A stretch of 64,000 nucleotides of DNA from Polystyrenella longa (GCF_007750395.1 NZ_CP036281.1:781211-845210); one strand, 5' to 3'. Shown: positions 8,971 to 19,125, counted from the stretch's first letter. The notes: generated by a model from the sequence alone, not told the origin. Translations and numbers: made by a program.

Positions 8971-9477
8971 CTATTGAGGAGCCGCGTGCGATGAGTAATT
9001 AAAACGCTGGTCGGACCAATCGACGTCCGTTGCCAGGCATGATGGAACGTCTTCCATTCGGGGGTACGGATTCATTTTGTCCACAGGGGGAAGTAAGTCT
9101 GGCTGGGGGCGTTCGGGATTATTTTTTGAAGCCTCCGACTCGTTATCCAGCTGACGAATGACCTCTTGGCGGACGATTGGTAAACGGGCGGGTGAACTCA
9201 ACAGTAGCGTGCGGATTTTAGAAAGAAGCCCCACCTGTTCCCACCGTCGCGAGTACATGTAGACGGTGTTCCAGGATGGCAGGTCGTGAGGCAGCATTCT
9301 CCAGACGCAGCCAGACATCCAGCGGTAATTAATCGCGTCAAGAACTTCCCGCACATTTGTTTCGCGCTTGCGACCGAGCTGTTTTTCTTCCAACGGAGTG
9401 ACCAGTGGTTTGATCGCCAGCCACTGGGCCTCTGTTAAGTCACTTGGATAACGACGTCGACAGATTGATTCGGGCAT
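8971..9477 (-). CDS. Stand-alone IS5-type transposase N-domain (DUF4096-like), probably domesticated
   Basis: 168 residues. Residues about 10-90 match the N-terminal DNA-binding region of IS5-family transposases (YPSDLTEAQWLAIKPLV, then WMSGCVWRMLPHDLPSWNTV and YMYSRRWEQVGL). The DDE catalytic half is absent. The remaining 80 residues are a Pro/Asn-rich tail unlike a transposase. The frame has a clean ribosome site (GGAG eight bases before the ATG at 9477; an upstream TTG at 9498 has none) and its own terminator, and no inverted repeats flank it, so it looks like a kept gene rather than IS debris. A DNA-binding role is inferred from the retained domain. It follows two other small genes at about 80-nt spacings. 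Confidence 0.7.
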   Translation of the reverse strand: MPESICRRRYPSDLTEAQWLAIKPLVTPLEEKQLGRKRETNVREVLDAINYRWMSGCVWRMLPHDLPSWNTVYMYSRRWEQVGLLSKIRTLLLSSPARLPIVRQEVIRQLDNESEASKNNPERPQPDLLPPVDKMNPYPRMEDVPSCLATDVDWSDQRFNYSSHAAPQ

Positions 9478-9558
9478 CTGATTGTCTCCCACAAACAATA
9501 AACTCAGAAACGTGAAATCAGAGAACAGTTAAGCAAAATTAAGAAGAGCCTCAGCCAA

Positions 9559-9753
9559 TTACGATATTTCATTCCAGGTGAGTGAAGTTGAAGCGTCGTT
9601 CTGTTCGTGAAGCCGGTCCAATTCGGGACGCAGCCAGCGGCGACAGAGTTCAGTCATTGGAATGTGATGACGAGCTGCTTCCATGCGCATTTCCTTCCAG
9701 TCTTCAACTGGCATGAAAATGGAAATCTGCTTACGGCGAGGTGGTTGTTCCAT
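9559..9753 (-). CDS. Small ribbon-helix-helix-like protein
   Basis: 64 residues. The pattern strand (KQISIFMPVE), helix A (DWKEMRMEAARHHIP) and helix B (MTELCRRWLRPELDRLHEQ) fits a CopG/MetJ-type ribbon-helix-helix DNA-binding fold. Members are dimeric repressors or antitoxins. GAAAGG lies six bases before the ATG. It sits between the 69-residue orphan and the transposase-domain gene, all on the minus strand with about 80-nt gaps, facing the XRE regulator. No toxin of a known family is next to it, so an antitoxin role is only a possibility. Confidence 0.7.
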   Translation of the reverse strand: MEQPPRRKQISIFMPVEDWKEMRMEAARHHIPMTELCRRWLRPELDRLHEQNDASTSLTWNEIS

Positions 9754-9834
9754 GGAAAGCCTTTCTAATACGAGGAGAATAAGGAAATAAAAAGGGATCT
9801 CTTAAAAAATCTGATACTTGGCGAAGGAAGTGAT

Positions 9835-10044
9835 TTAGTCTGCTTTTGGTTTTGCACTCATTTCAACATTGCCTCTCTTCTCAACAGATGAAAGCGATTT
9901 CGTTTGCCGTTTCTTACGGCGCACCTTTGGAGGTTCAGGGAGATCCAATTCCCAGTCGTCCTCCGGTTCATCAAATGCCGAGTTCATGCGAGTTCGATCA
10001 TGAGGGTCTAGGTCGTCCCAAGAAAAACGAGTGCTGCGATCCAT
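9835..10044 (-). CDS. Small charged protein of unknown function
   Basis: 69 residues, not recognised. It is rich in Asp/Glu in the first half and Lys/Arg in the second (KVRRKKRQTKS), without hydrophobic segments, so it is likely disordered and cytoplasmic. The start is supported by GGAG five to six bases before the ATG at 10044. It is the first gene of a possible three-gene minus-strand unit and lies 267 nt from the divergent XRE gene. No function can be given. Confidence 0.6.
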   Translation of the reverse strand: MDRSTRFSWDDLDPHDRTRMNSAFDEPEDDWELDLPEPPKVRRKKRQTKSLSSVEKRGNVEMSAKPKAD

Positions 10045-10311
10045 GGTTTCTCCGTTATTCCGAATAAATTTTTGGTTGGTCGAAAAAAATAGACAGCAGA
10101 CTTAGGTTGTGTGTTCTAATGTTCCTGTCGTGGATTAGGTGTTCTTTGTAAAATACGACTCTTGATTAATAATGAGTGTTGTTTAATAATCGGGCCGTCA
10201 ATACGAATATGTGTACCTGTGTATAGTATATTTTTGTGTGCCGTAAGGCAATAGGGGTGCACAATAAATGTTCAATATTTGCCTGTTTGGTTTTGAGTTC
10301 AGGAGTATTTA
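10045..10311. promoter_or_regulatory. AT-rich divergent promoter region with repeated TTAATAAT
   Basis: This 267-nt gap separates the XRE gene (plus) from three small minus-strand genes and must hold both promoters. It is AT-rich and contains a direct repeat of TTAATAAT in the 10160-10195 stretch, 18 bases apart start to start, plus several TGTGTA-type runs. Binding by the XRE or ribbon-helix-helix protein is inference. Confidence 0.45.
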
Positions 10312-11049
10312 ATGGGGTTAGAGAAAGATTCTAATCACCAGGATCGCCAATTGTTGCTGTTGCGTATTGACCGGTATTGTCATCGTAAATGTATAAGTCA
10401 GCAGACTTTAGCGAAGAAGGCGGGGATATCACGTACCTTCTTTTCGAATCTGCAACGGGGGAAGGTCCGTTGGCCGCAGACGAATACCCTCGCAAAAATT
10501 GCTCAAGCTCTCGAGATCTCAACCGAGGAGCTATGCGACTGTGACGACGAGCGAAACTTTCAGTTGGGGCTTTCGACGGGCTCGACAGGGAACATTGGTG
10601 AACTCGATCGACGGACGAATCCGGTCGTAACCGAAATCAGTATGTCTGAACCACAACTGTTCGCCGGGTGGCAGCCACAGGACTGGGAAGAGATTTACAG
10701 TTCGTTCGGAGTCGGTGGGTCATTAAATGAAGATGGTTTAAAGCAGGTGGCCGCTCGTATTAATGAAAAGCGGGAATTGATGCGAAAGGTTCAGGTGATT
10801 CTGGAGACTCACCAGAGCGAAAAGCTGGAAGAGCTGGTCGATTCGCTCTATCAATCCGTCCGACCCGATCCCAATCTCTATCAACCTAAGCCTGCTGCAA
10901 GGTCGTCGTTCAGTAAGGAGAGTGGGGCAAATGAGGACGATAAGGAGTCCACAGACGGAGGGATCACAAATAAAGGGGGCACAGAACAACAGACTCAGAT
11001 GGAAGCTTCCCCCGAGATTGATTCCCGAACCGATTCGCAGTCGTCGTGA
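10312..11049 (+). CDS. XRE-family helix-turn-helix regulator with long C-terminal tail
   Basis: 245 residues. Residues about 18-72 form a Cro/C1-type HTH (ISQQTLAKKAGISRTFFSNL, then NTLAKIAQALEISTEELC). A middle segment (residues 115-190) is predicted helical (RINEKRELMRKVQVILE...), and the last 60 residues are polar and likely disordered. AGGAG six bases before the ATG fixes the start. It is divergent from three small genes, one with a ribbon-helix-helix fold, an arrangement typical of two opposing regulators at a switch (phage-like or toxin-antitoxin-like), but no phage genes are present. The target and signal are unknown. Confidence 0.8.
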   Translation: MGLEKDSNHQDRQLLLLRIDRYCHRKCISQQTLAKKAGISRTFFSNLQRGKVRWPQTNTLAKIAQALEISTEELCDCDDERNFQLGLSTGSTGNIGELDRRTNPVVTEISMSEPQLFAGWQPQDWEEIYSSFGVGGSLNEDGLKQVAARINEKRELMRKVQVILETHQSEKLEELVDSLYQSVRPDPNLYQPKPAARSSFSKESGANEDDKESTDGGITNKGGTEQQTQMEASPEIDSRTDSQSS

Positions 11050-11273
11050 ATCCCTGGGATAGCGATGCCGAATCTCTCTTGGGAAAATGGCGGTAAGAAA
11101 GACGGTTATCAGGGCACTCGTCAGAGGTGGCACTTTACAATGATCTATCTGGCAGCCTACCGTGGAAGAACCACCGTGTTATTACGGAATGCCTTTTCAA
11201 AGTAGCCCCGCCCAACGTCTCGCTGAGAACGACCTCTTACAGATTGACCCGCCTCATGTCTTGTCGCTATGTC

Positions 11274-12914
11274 ATGCAACAGTGCCTTCCCCTGGCTCGA
11301 TTCATTTGTTTGCCACTGTGTCTCCTGTCGTTTTTATCGAGTAGTTTCATTGTCGTGAAAGCGGCCGATGTGACTCAGCGAGGAGGGAGTGGGCTTCGTA
11401 ATAATGTATCGACGGAAACGGGAGCCCCCACCGTCTGGGACGTGGATGCCAAAGAGGGCGTGAAGTGGTCGCGCGAATTGGGATCGATCACTTATGGAGG
11501 GCCAGTAGTGGCGGATGGCCAGGTGTATGTGGCGACGAATAACGATGCTGCTTATCTGGAAAAATACCCCAACAATATCGACATGGGCTGTCTGCTCTGT
11601 TTTTCCGAAGAGACCGGTGATTTCCTGTGGCAGCTTTCCCGCCCGAAGTTAGAAGCGGGAGATGACTACGACTGGGCGCACCAGGGAATCTGTTCTGATC
11701 CCTACGTCGAAGAGAACCGATTATGGATCGTCACAAATCGTTGTGAAGTTCTCTGTCTGGATACCGCGGGTTTTAGCGATCAGAAGAACGATGGATCGGT
11801 TACTGATGAAGTCGATCAAGATATTCAGAGTGCGGATATCATCTGGCAGTTGGACATGCTTAATGATCTAGGAGTACAACCGCGAAACATGACGACTTGT
11901 TCGATCACGGGGGCGGGCGATTTGATTTTCGTCAGCACTTCCAATGGCGTTGCCGATGTCGATTCGGTCACCGAAGAAAATCCTGTCCCCGCGCCCGAGG
12001 CTCCCAGCTTTCTGGCCATTAACAAAACGACGGGCAAGATTGTCTGGAGCGATAACCGACCGGGGCCCAACTTGTTACAGGGCGTCTGGTCGTCTCCCGC
12101 TTATGCTGTCATTGATGGTCGGGCACAGGTGATCTTCGCGGCGGGGGATGGATACTGTTACGGCTTTGATCCTGCGGGAGATGGCGATGGGAACAGCCGG
12201 TTGTTGTGGAAGTTCGATTGCAATCCGAAGTCGTCTGTTTGGGATCCGTTTGATCAGGAAGGTCGCAACAATCTGATTGCAACTCCCGTTGTTCATGATG
12301 GCATTGTTTATATCGCCGTGGGACAGGATCCGGAAATAGGAGATGGCCCTGGTTGCCTGTGGGCGATCTCGCCGAATAAACAGGGAGATGTCAGCCCAAC
12401 TTTAGTCGTCGATAAGAACAACAAGCCAGTGCCACCTCGGCGCATTCAGGCATTGGATGAAGATGCGGGTGAGAAGGAAGTTCCCAATCCAAACAGCGCC
12501 CTCGTCTGGAAGTACACGGGGGAAGATCGAGATGGCTCAGGTTCAGTTGATCTGGAAGAAGAAATGAGTCGGGCGATTGCGTCCGTTACGATTCAGGACG
12601 ACATACTAGTGATCGGTTGCTTCTCCGGTGTCGTGCATTGTCTGGATTCTAAAACGGGAAAACCGCATTGGTCGTATGACATGTTCGCTCATCTGTGGGG
12701 AGCGGCGTTGATAGTGGAAGACAAAATTTATCTGGGGGACGAAGATGGCGACCTGGCTATATTTGAGTTGTCCATCGATCCGGAAGTCGCCATGGCGGAG
12801 GGAGAACCGCATGAAGAAATTAGCATGGGGGCCGCCATTTATACTTCGCCAGTTTTTGCGAACGGAACGTTGTATATTTCGACGGCGAATACGCTGTTTG
12901 CACTCGAAAAATAG
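11274..12914 (+). CDS. Secreted PQQ-like beta-propeller protein with an EF-hand loop
   Basis: 546 residues from the chosen ATG. A signal peptide (residues 1 to about 30, ending FIVVKA-AD) leads into repeated blades of the BamB/PQQ-dehydrogenase type: GPVVADGQVYVATN, CFSEETGDFLWQL, PVVHDGIVYIAVG, CLDSKTGKPHWSYD and SPVFANGTLYISTAN. Such propellers in planctomycetes usually act as scaffolds outside the cytoplasm; PQQ binding is not implied. DRDGSGSVDLEEE (near residue 416) matches a canonical EF-hand calcium loop inserted between blades. The frame opens at a GTG at 11127; an ATG at 11256 is the other choice, and no start has a good ribosome site, so 11274 is chosen for the signal peptide. An alcohol dehydrogenase and a second propeller follow on the same strand after a 339-nt gap. 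Confidence 0.8.
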   Translation: MQQCLPLARFICLPLCLLSFLSSSFIVVKAADVTQRGGSGLRNNVSTETGAPTVWDVDAKEGVKWSRELGSITYGGPVVADGQVYVATNNDAAYLEKYPNNIDMGCLLCFSEETGDFLWQLSRPKLEAGDDYDWAHQGICSDPYVEENRLWIVTNRCEVLCLDTAGFSDQKNDGSVTDEVDQDIQSADIIWQLDMLNDLGVQPRNMTTCSITGAGDLIFVSTSNGVADVDSVTEENPVPAPEAPSFLAINKTTGKIVWSDNRPGPNLLQGVWSSPAYAVIDGRAQVIFAAGDGYCYGFDPAGDGDGNSRLLWKFDCNPKSSVWDPFDQEGRNNLIATPVVHDGIVYIAVGQDPEIGDGPGCLWAISPNKQGDVSPTLVVDKNNKPVPPRRIQALDEDAGEKEVPNPNSALVWKYTGEDRDGSGSVDLEEEMSRAIASVTIQDDILVIGCFSGVVHCLDSKTGKPHWSYDMFAHLWGAALIVEDKIYLGDEDGDLAIFELSIDPEVAMAEGEPHEEISMGAAIYTSPVFANGTLYISTANTLFALEK

Positions 12915-13253
12915 GGCAGACTTTAAAGTGGGCCGGGTAGTGGTGATCTGTATCCTGTTCTGGATGAATCCACTGGCTGAGAGCAGAGTTTTCGAGTAAT
13001 CGATTTGCCAAGGAGTGACGATCCTCATAAACTAAAGGGACGAAGCAGACCGACTTCCCGTTGTTCGCGGAATTAGAGTCTGCTTTTCCCGCCTTCTCAA
13101 TCTTGCCTCTGACTTGCCTTGAAAAAGGGTAGCGACTTCAGGTTCAGAAAAGTCGTTTGGAAATGTGGTTTCGTGTCGCCACATCCTGATACCATATAAC
13201 ATGATGCGAACAGGCCCGCTTGCCCGGCTCCTTCCCCAGATTTCGCTGACAGG
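12915..13253. other. Spacer between propeller and alcohol dehydrogenase genes
   Basis: I see no gene and no strong hairpin. The size leaves room for a separate promoter for the dehydrogenase, but none is recognisable. Confidence 0.4.
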
Positions 13254-14419
<1,166 letters not shown>

Positions 14420-14438
<19 letters not shown>

Positions 14439-15601
14439 CTGGAAAACTGCTTTTAGCGTTGGGGTGTTTTGGGCTCTTTGTTCTTGCTCCTTTGAGGGCA
14501 GAAGAACTTAAAGTAGCCGCACCAACCCCAACTAGCTGGCCTTCTTTTCGAAATGGGAATTTGCAGCAGGGGGTTGCCGGTTCACCTCTTCCGGAAGAGC
14601 TCGAAGAACTTTGGAAGATCGACGTGCCTGATGGTGTTGTCGCCACGGTGGCGATTGTCGGTGAATACGTTTATCTACCAGCACTCAACGGCCATCTGAT
14701 CTGTTTGAATCTGAATGATGGTTCGGAAGTCTGGCGATATCGGTCGTTGGAAAGTGAAGACCCGGATGAGTTCGCCCCCGGGTTTCGTGCGACTCCGCAG
14801 GTGACGGAGAAAATGGTCTATCTGGGCGATGAAGATGGCATTCTGCACGCCGTCGATCGCGCAACGGGCAAGCTTGTCTGGAAGTATGCGACGGGAGACG
14901 AAATCAGCGGGTGCGTGGCGATCTATAACGGTAAAGTAATCGTCGGTTCCTATGATTCCTATCTCTACTGTCTGAACGCGAAGACCGGAGCCGAGGACTG
15001 GAGTTTCGAAACGGGTGACCGAATCAATGGCTCTCCCGGCGTTGTAGAAAACTTCACCTTCGTGGCGGGATGTGATCATCATCTTCGAGTAATTGATATC
15101 GATGCCGGAACCCAGAAAGCCGATATTCCACTGGAGACTTACCTGATCGCCTCACCCGCTATTTGGAAGGATGAGCTTTACGTCGGAACTCAGGCGGGAG
15201 AAGTTGTCGCCGTAAACTGGAAGACGGAAGAAATTACCTGGCGATACACAGCACCGTCCCGGAAGATGCCCATACATTCTTCCGCTGCTGTAACAGAGAA
15301 GCATGTTTTTGTGGGAGGGCATGATAAACTGCTACACGCAATTGATCGCAGCAATGGAGAGGGGCTCTGGACCTTTCCGACAAGAGCAGGCATTGAGTCT
15401 TCCCCCGTCGTGGTAGAGGATCGCGTTTTCTTTGGATCGCGAGACCGAAACTTGTATGGCGTTTCAGTCGAGACGGGTAAAGAAGTCTTCAAAGCAAATC
15501 TGGGGAAGTCGATTATCGCCGGGCCCGCTGTAGGTGAGAACTGCCTGGTCATCGGGACTGAAGGTAGCAACGGAACGTTGCACTGCTTTGGAAGCAAATA
15601 G
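14420..15601 (+). CDS. Secreted PQQ-like (BamB-type) beta-propeller protein
   Basis: 393 residues. The signal peptide covers residues 1 to about 27 (ending LRA-EE). At least seven blades repeat the pattern 'G-x-V-Y-(5)-G-x-L-x-(A/C)-(L/V)-D-x-x-T/D-G-x-x-x-W', for example YLGDEDGILHAVDRATGKLV and VFVGGHDKLLHAIDRSNGEG. This is the BamB/outer-membrane scaffold or PQQ-propeller fold; no catalytic residues are evident. It starts inside the alcohol dehydrogenase gene (19-nt overlap), so the two are probably co-expressed, although one is cytoplasmic and the other exported. Why they are coupled is unclear. Confidence 0.85.
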
Positions 15602-15881
15602 GGATAGCCAGTGGTTTGGGGATAGACCGTAAGAGATAACGGATTTAGCGATCATCGCGCCCTCAAAATGAGTACATCTTTATCAATATGAATACACTCC
15701 GGCAAAGTGTGCCACTCAGAGGATGAGTTTTTCGGGATTGATAAGTTCTTGTGTATCAATAGGATAGGGGAATAGCGTTTCTGCGGCATCCGGAATGGCA
15801 TGCCAACTGCTTTTTGAAATGGTGTCAAACAAACAACTGATTTCAAAACGAAATCATCCAATCATTTCAAGGAGAAATTCA

Positions 15882-16187
15882 ATGAAACGTTACTTACTAC
15901 TTTCTGTAATGGCTGCTGGTTTGTTCTTCGTCGGTTCTAATGGCAGCGTCCTTGAGGCAGGTGGCCGCGGAGGGCATCATGGCGGGCACCACGGTGGACA
16001 TCACGGAGGCCATTGGGGTGGTGGACATCATGGCGGACACCACGGTGGACATCGTGGGCATTATGGACACCGGGGACATCGCAGCTACTACGGCGGCGGA
16101 TACGGATACCGTCCTTACTATCGTCCCTACTACGGCAATGGTTTTCAGTACCGTGGCAACGGATTCTCATTCGGAATCTACAAATAA
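15882..16187 (+). CDS. Secreted His/Gly-repeat protein, probable metal binder
   Basis: 101 residues. AAGGAG seven bases before the ATG at 15882 sets the start; an in-frame ATG at 15795 has no such site. Residues 1-24 are a signal peptide (MKRYLLLSVMAAGLFFVGSN). Residues about 28-65 are tandem GGHHGGH repeats with about 20 histidines, and the C-terminus is rich in Tyr/Gly/Arg (YGYRPYYRPYYGNG). Such sequences bind Ni, Zn or Cu in other secreted proteins; the metal is unknown here. A terminator follows at 16391 after an intervening mobile palindrome. The repeats on the opposite strand open long false frames. Confidence 0.85.
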   Translation: MKRYLLLSVMAAGLFFVGSNGSVLEAGGRGGHHGGHHGGHHGGHWGGGHHGGHHGGHRGHYGHRGHRSYYGGGYGYRPYYRPYYGNGFQYRGNGFSFGIYK

Positions 16188-16255
16188 ATCCTGTGTAGTG
16201 AACCCTTCCTGTCTCCCGGCAACATCTGATGTAGAACTCCTGACACTTTAAATTA

Positions 16256-16349
16256 GTCCTGTCCAGGATAAGTGTGGCGGCTACCGGTCCCTAAAAGCCC
16301 TTAAAAACGGCAGGCTACGCCGCTAGGACACGCTACGGTTATCTGGAAT
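16256..16349. repeat. 93-94-bp imperfect-palindrome element, copy 1
   Basis: The same element occurs at 31103-31196 with about 10 differences in 93 bases, nearly all transitions. It starts TCCTGTCCAGGATAAG and ends GGTTATCTGGAAT. The two halves can fold on each other (CCAGGATAA against TTATCTGG; GGCGGCTACC against GGCTACGCCGC). It lies between convergent genes and before the terminator at 16391. No target duplication is visible at this copy. It encodes nothing, so it looks like a MITE-type element. Confidence 0.75.
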
Positions 16350-16390
16350 ACGCAATAGATATCGAGGCTTAACATGATGTTTGCTGATTG

Positions 16391-16427
16391 AAACCTCGTC
16401 CGGTTTTCGGGCGAGGTTTTTTTGTTT
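16391..16427 (+). terminator. Terminator downstream of the His/Gly-repeat gene
   Basis: The stem AAACCTCG (16391-16398) pairs with CGAGGTTT (16412-16419) and is followed by seven T on the plus strand. It closes the His/Gly-repeat transcription unit; weak T content on the other side means it may serve proC only poorly. Confidence 0.75.
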
Positions 16428-16462
16428 CGAGCGTGAACCGTTTAGCAGACAGGATATTGTCG

Positions 16463-17287
16463 TTAGTTCGACAACTCCCGGGATCGTTCCGTGGCGGCGC
16501 GAACAGCGTTGATGAGAGTCGCCCGCAGTTGACCTTCTTCCAGTTCCGCGAGGCCGGTGATGGTAGTTCCCGCCGGGCTGGTGACGGCGTCTTTTAATTG
16601 CCCCGGGTGCTGGCCTGTTTCCAGAACCATGCGGGCGGCACCGTAAAGTGTTTGGGCCGCGAGTTTGGTCGCCGTGTTCCGAGGAAGACCGACAAGCACG
16701 CCGCCGTCGCTTAAGGCTTCGATGATCTGGTAAACATAAGCCGGCCCACTCCCCGAAAGCCCCGTGATTGCATCGAGCTGAATTTCGGGTACTTCGAAAG
16801 CGATACCGACTGTTTCCAACATGCGACGAGTCAGCTCCGCATCCTCTGGCGTAGCGGCACCACCGCGAGCGAAGCCACTGGCCCCAGCGCCAATCTGACA
16901 AGGAGTGTTTGGCATGACTCGGATGATTCGCTGGTCTGTACCCAGACTTTTCTCGAACGCGTGAATCGAAACACCTGCGGCGATGCTGATCACTAGCTGC
17001 CCAGTATTAATTTCAGATTTCAATTCGGTAAGCACATCAGGCATATACTGAGGTTTGACCGCCAGAATAATGATGTCGACGTTCTGGATCAGCGTCCGGT
17101 TATCGGCCTGTACTACACCGCCCGTTGCTTCCGCGAACTTGCCGCGGTTCCCATCATTAGGATCACTCGCATGGAGTTGCTTCGCCTGAATGAGACCGGA
17201 TTGAAGGAACCCTTTGGCAAGAGCGATTGCCATCTGTCCCGCACCGATAAAGCCGACACGTTCGTTTACAGGTTTCAGGTCAGACAT
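16463..17287 (-). CDS. proC: Pyrroline-5-carboxylate reductase
   Basis: 274 residues, the normal length. It catalyses the last step of proline synthesis, reducing 1-pyrroline-5-carboxylate with NAD(P)H in the cytoplasm. The Rossmann motif VGFIGAGQMAIALAKG is at residues 11-26, AVKPQY follows near 76, and the C-terminal signature region GLSGSGPAYVYQIIEAL...AAQTLYGAARM...TSPAGTTITGL matches ProC. AGGA lies nine bases before the ATG. It is a lone gene, convergent with the His/Gly-repeat gene. Confidence 0.95.
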   Translation of the reverse strand: MSDLKPVNERVGFIGAGQMAIALAKGFLQSGLIQAKQLHASDPNDGNRGKFAEATGGVVQADNRTLIQNVDIIILAVKPQYMPDVLTELKSEINTGQLVISIAAGVSIHAFEKSLGTDQRIIRVMPNTPCQIGAGASGFARGGAATPEDAELTRRMLETVGIAFEVPEIQLDAITGLSGSGPAYVYQIIEALSDGGVLVGLPRNTATKLAAQTLYGAARMVLETGQHPGQLKDAVTSPAGTTITGLAELEEGQLRATLINAVRAATERSRELSN

Positions 17288-17414
17288 GGAACGGGTTCCT
17301 GTTTATTTCCAGATCGACTTTCCGGGTAGTCGAGATAGGGAAGAAAAGAGAGGATGAAAACAGCCGCTGATCACGAATGATGGAACGACTGTCAAACCTT
17401 GTTGAAATCTAACT

Positions 17415-18761
17415 TTACTGGACGACATCCAGTTCGGGGAGTGCTTCTTTGAGCTTGTTGATTGCTTCGGGGCTCAGCTCTGGAAGACCTTTGATGCTCA
17501 ACCGTTTCAGGCTTTTCACTTCCTGAAGTTTTGCCAGACCAGCGTCGGTGATTTTAGTCTGGTCGAGGGTCAGGTTTCGCAGGTTTTTCAGTTTGGCTAG
17601 TTCCTGAAGCTGTCCGTCAGTGATTTCTGTTTCTGCCATCCCCAGTTCTTCCAGTGAGGTCAACTGGGCTACGATGGGCAAGGCGTCATCGGTGATATAA
17701 GTGAACCAGAGGTCAATACTTTTGAGGTCTTTCATTTCAGTCAGGAACTGCAGGCCTGCTTCATCGATATTGGTCTGTTCCAGTCCCAATGTCTGGAGTC
17801 CACTCAGTTTTCCGATGACCTCCAGATCTTCGTTTTGAATGAGGGTTCCCCGCAGGAGAAGCTCTTTCAATTTGTCTTTACCTTCCAACACTTTCAGGCC
17901 ATCTTTCTCGACGAACGTTCGGCGCAGGTGCAGGCGTTCCAGATTATTGAGTTTGGCAAGATGTTCCATACCGGCGTTGCCCACGATAGTGTCGTCCATC
18001 ATCAGCACCCTCATTTTGGTAAGGCCGCTGATATGCACGAGATTCTTATCGATATTGTTAGAGCTGTTTGGCAGGCAAATGTCGAGATGTTGCAGGTTCT
18101 CAAGAGGCGCCATCGATTCGAGGCAGGCATCCGTAATCGGGCATCGCTGCAGCTGGACGTTGGTAAGGGTTTTGATTTCGCTCAGGTACTTGGCCCCTTC
18201 GTCATCGATTTTAGTAAATCGCATGTCGAGTTCTTTGAGCTTGGGCAGTGCCTGAAGATGTTGAAGTCCATCGTTGGTGATGTCCGAACGTCGCATCTGG
18301 ATGACAAGCAGGGTCGGAATCTTTGCCAGCGATTTCATGCCTTCGCCTGTAATCCCGACTGCCTGCAAGTTGATGACACGCAGTTTCGGACATCCGACGA
18401 GGTTCTCGAGACCTTCATTGGTGATTTCCGTTTCCTTCAAAGTGAGTCGATCAAGGTACGGGAACTTGGGTATCAGGGCGAGGTCATCGTTGGTGATGCT
18501 GGTATTGGAAGCATCAATGTTGATGACTGATCCTTCGCCATTCTTAGACAGCGTAATGTCTTTGGCTTCCAACGTTTTGATCGCTTCGGCGTCGTCGGGT
18601 TCGATTTTGGGTTTGGTCTCCACGGGCGCGGCCGATTTAGAATCGGTGGCGGCGGGTGGTTGAGATTCAGTCGTCTCCGAGTTGGGGCAGCCCGAGAGCA
18701 GGATCAGACAGAACAGGGAAAAAAGAACGGGAAGAAAAGTTCTTGGTCGCGAGTAGGACAT
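17415..18761 (-). CDS. Leucine-rich-repeat lipoprotein
   Basis: 448 residues. A lipoprotein signal ends in the lipobox LLSG-C25. From about residue 85 to the end there are some 14 leucine-rich repeats of 23-25 residues (for example LTLKETEITNEGLENLVGCP, LRRSDITNDGLQHLQALPKL), of the cysteine-containing/ribonuclease-inhibitor-like type with 'xITDxGL'. Repeats of this sort bind proteins or glycans; the ligand is unknown. A short Ala/Thr/Pro-rich linker (residues 28-60) separates the lipid anchor from the repeats. GGAG lies ten bases before the ATG. It appears monocistronic. Confidence 0.9.
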   Translation of the reverse strand: MSYSRPRTFLPVLFSLFCLILLSGCPNSETTESQPPAATDSKSAAPVETKPKIEPDDAEAIKTLEAKDITLSKNGEGSVINIDASNTSITNDDLALIPKFPYLDRLTLKETEITNEGLENLVGCPKLRVINLQAVGITGEGMKSLAKIPTLLVIQMRRSDITNDGLQHLQALPKLKELDMRFTKIDDEGAKYLSEIKTLTNVQLQRCPITDACLESMAPLENLQHLDICLPNSSNNIDKNLVHISGLTKMRVLMMDDTIVGNAGMEHLAKLNNLERLHLRRTFVEKDGLKVLEGKDKLKELLLRGTLIQNEDLEVIGKLSGLQTLGLEQTNIDEAGLQFLTEMKDLKSIDLWFTYITDDALPIVAQLTSLEELGMAETEITDGQLQELAKLKNLRNLTLDQTKITDAGLAKLQEVKSLKRLSIKGLPELSPEAINKLKEALPELDVVQ

Positions 18762-18945
18762 CCAGGGAAATCTCCATCGGGTTGATCAGGTTCCACGCAG
18801 TCTTACAGTCAGGTTGCGGGAAATGAGGGATCGCGGTTTACATCATGGGTTACAGTAGTACGGGTGAGGGTTGTTGGTCAAACAGAGTGAGGGTGACGGT
18901 CACGGGTCGGACTCCTTCCGGTTGGTAGTTACTACTTAACCAGTT

Positions 18946-19125
18946 TTAGGCCGTTGGATTCGACGATTCCGGTTTTTGTTTCGCATGGATTTCCTCCAGG
19001 GAACTCACCCTTTCCTTGAGCTTTGCGTTCTCCTCTTCCATCGACCTAATTTTCTCATAGTTATCGAAAATGAAAACTATACAGGGAGAAAATATGAAGA
19101 AGACGTACCAAATCGAAACTAACAT
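18946..19125 (-). CDS. Small single-pass membrane protein with coiled-coil tail
   Basis: 59 residues from the ATG at 19125 (a GTG just before could also start it). One membrane helix at residues 2-20 (LVSIWYVFFIFSPCIVFIF) is followed by a heptad-like charged helix (MEEENAKLKERVSSLEEIHA). No family is recognised. The layout recalls small envelope or phage-shock-type membrane peptides, but that is only a resemblance. AGG seven to eight bases upstream gives weak support. Confidence 0.5.
   Translation of the reverse strand: MLVSIWYVFFIFSPCIVFIFDNYEKIRSMEEENAKLKERVSSLEEIHAKQKPESSNPTA

Noticed and set aside
15897-16170. Frames opposite the His/Gly-repeat gene
   Set aside because: The GGH repeat reads open on the other strand; they are shadows of a clear secreted gene.
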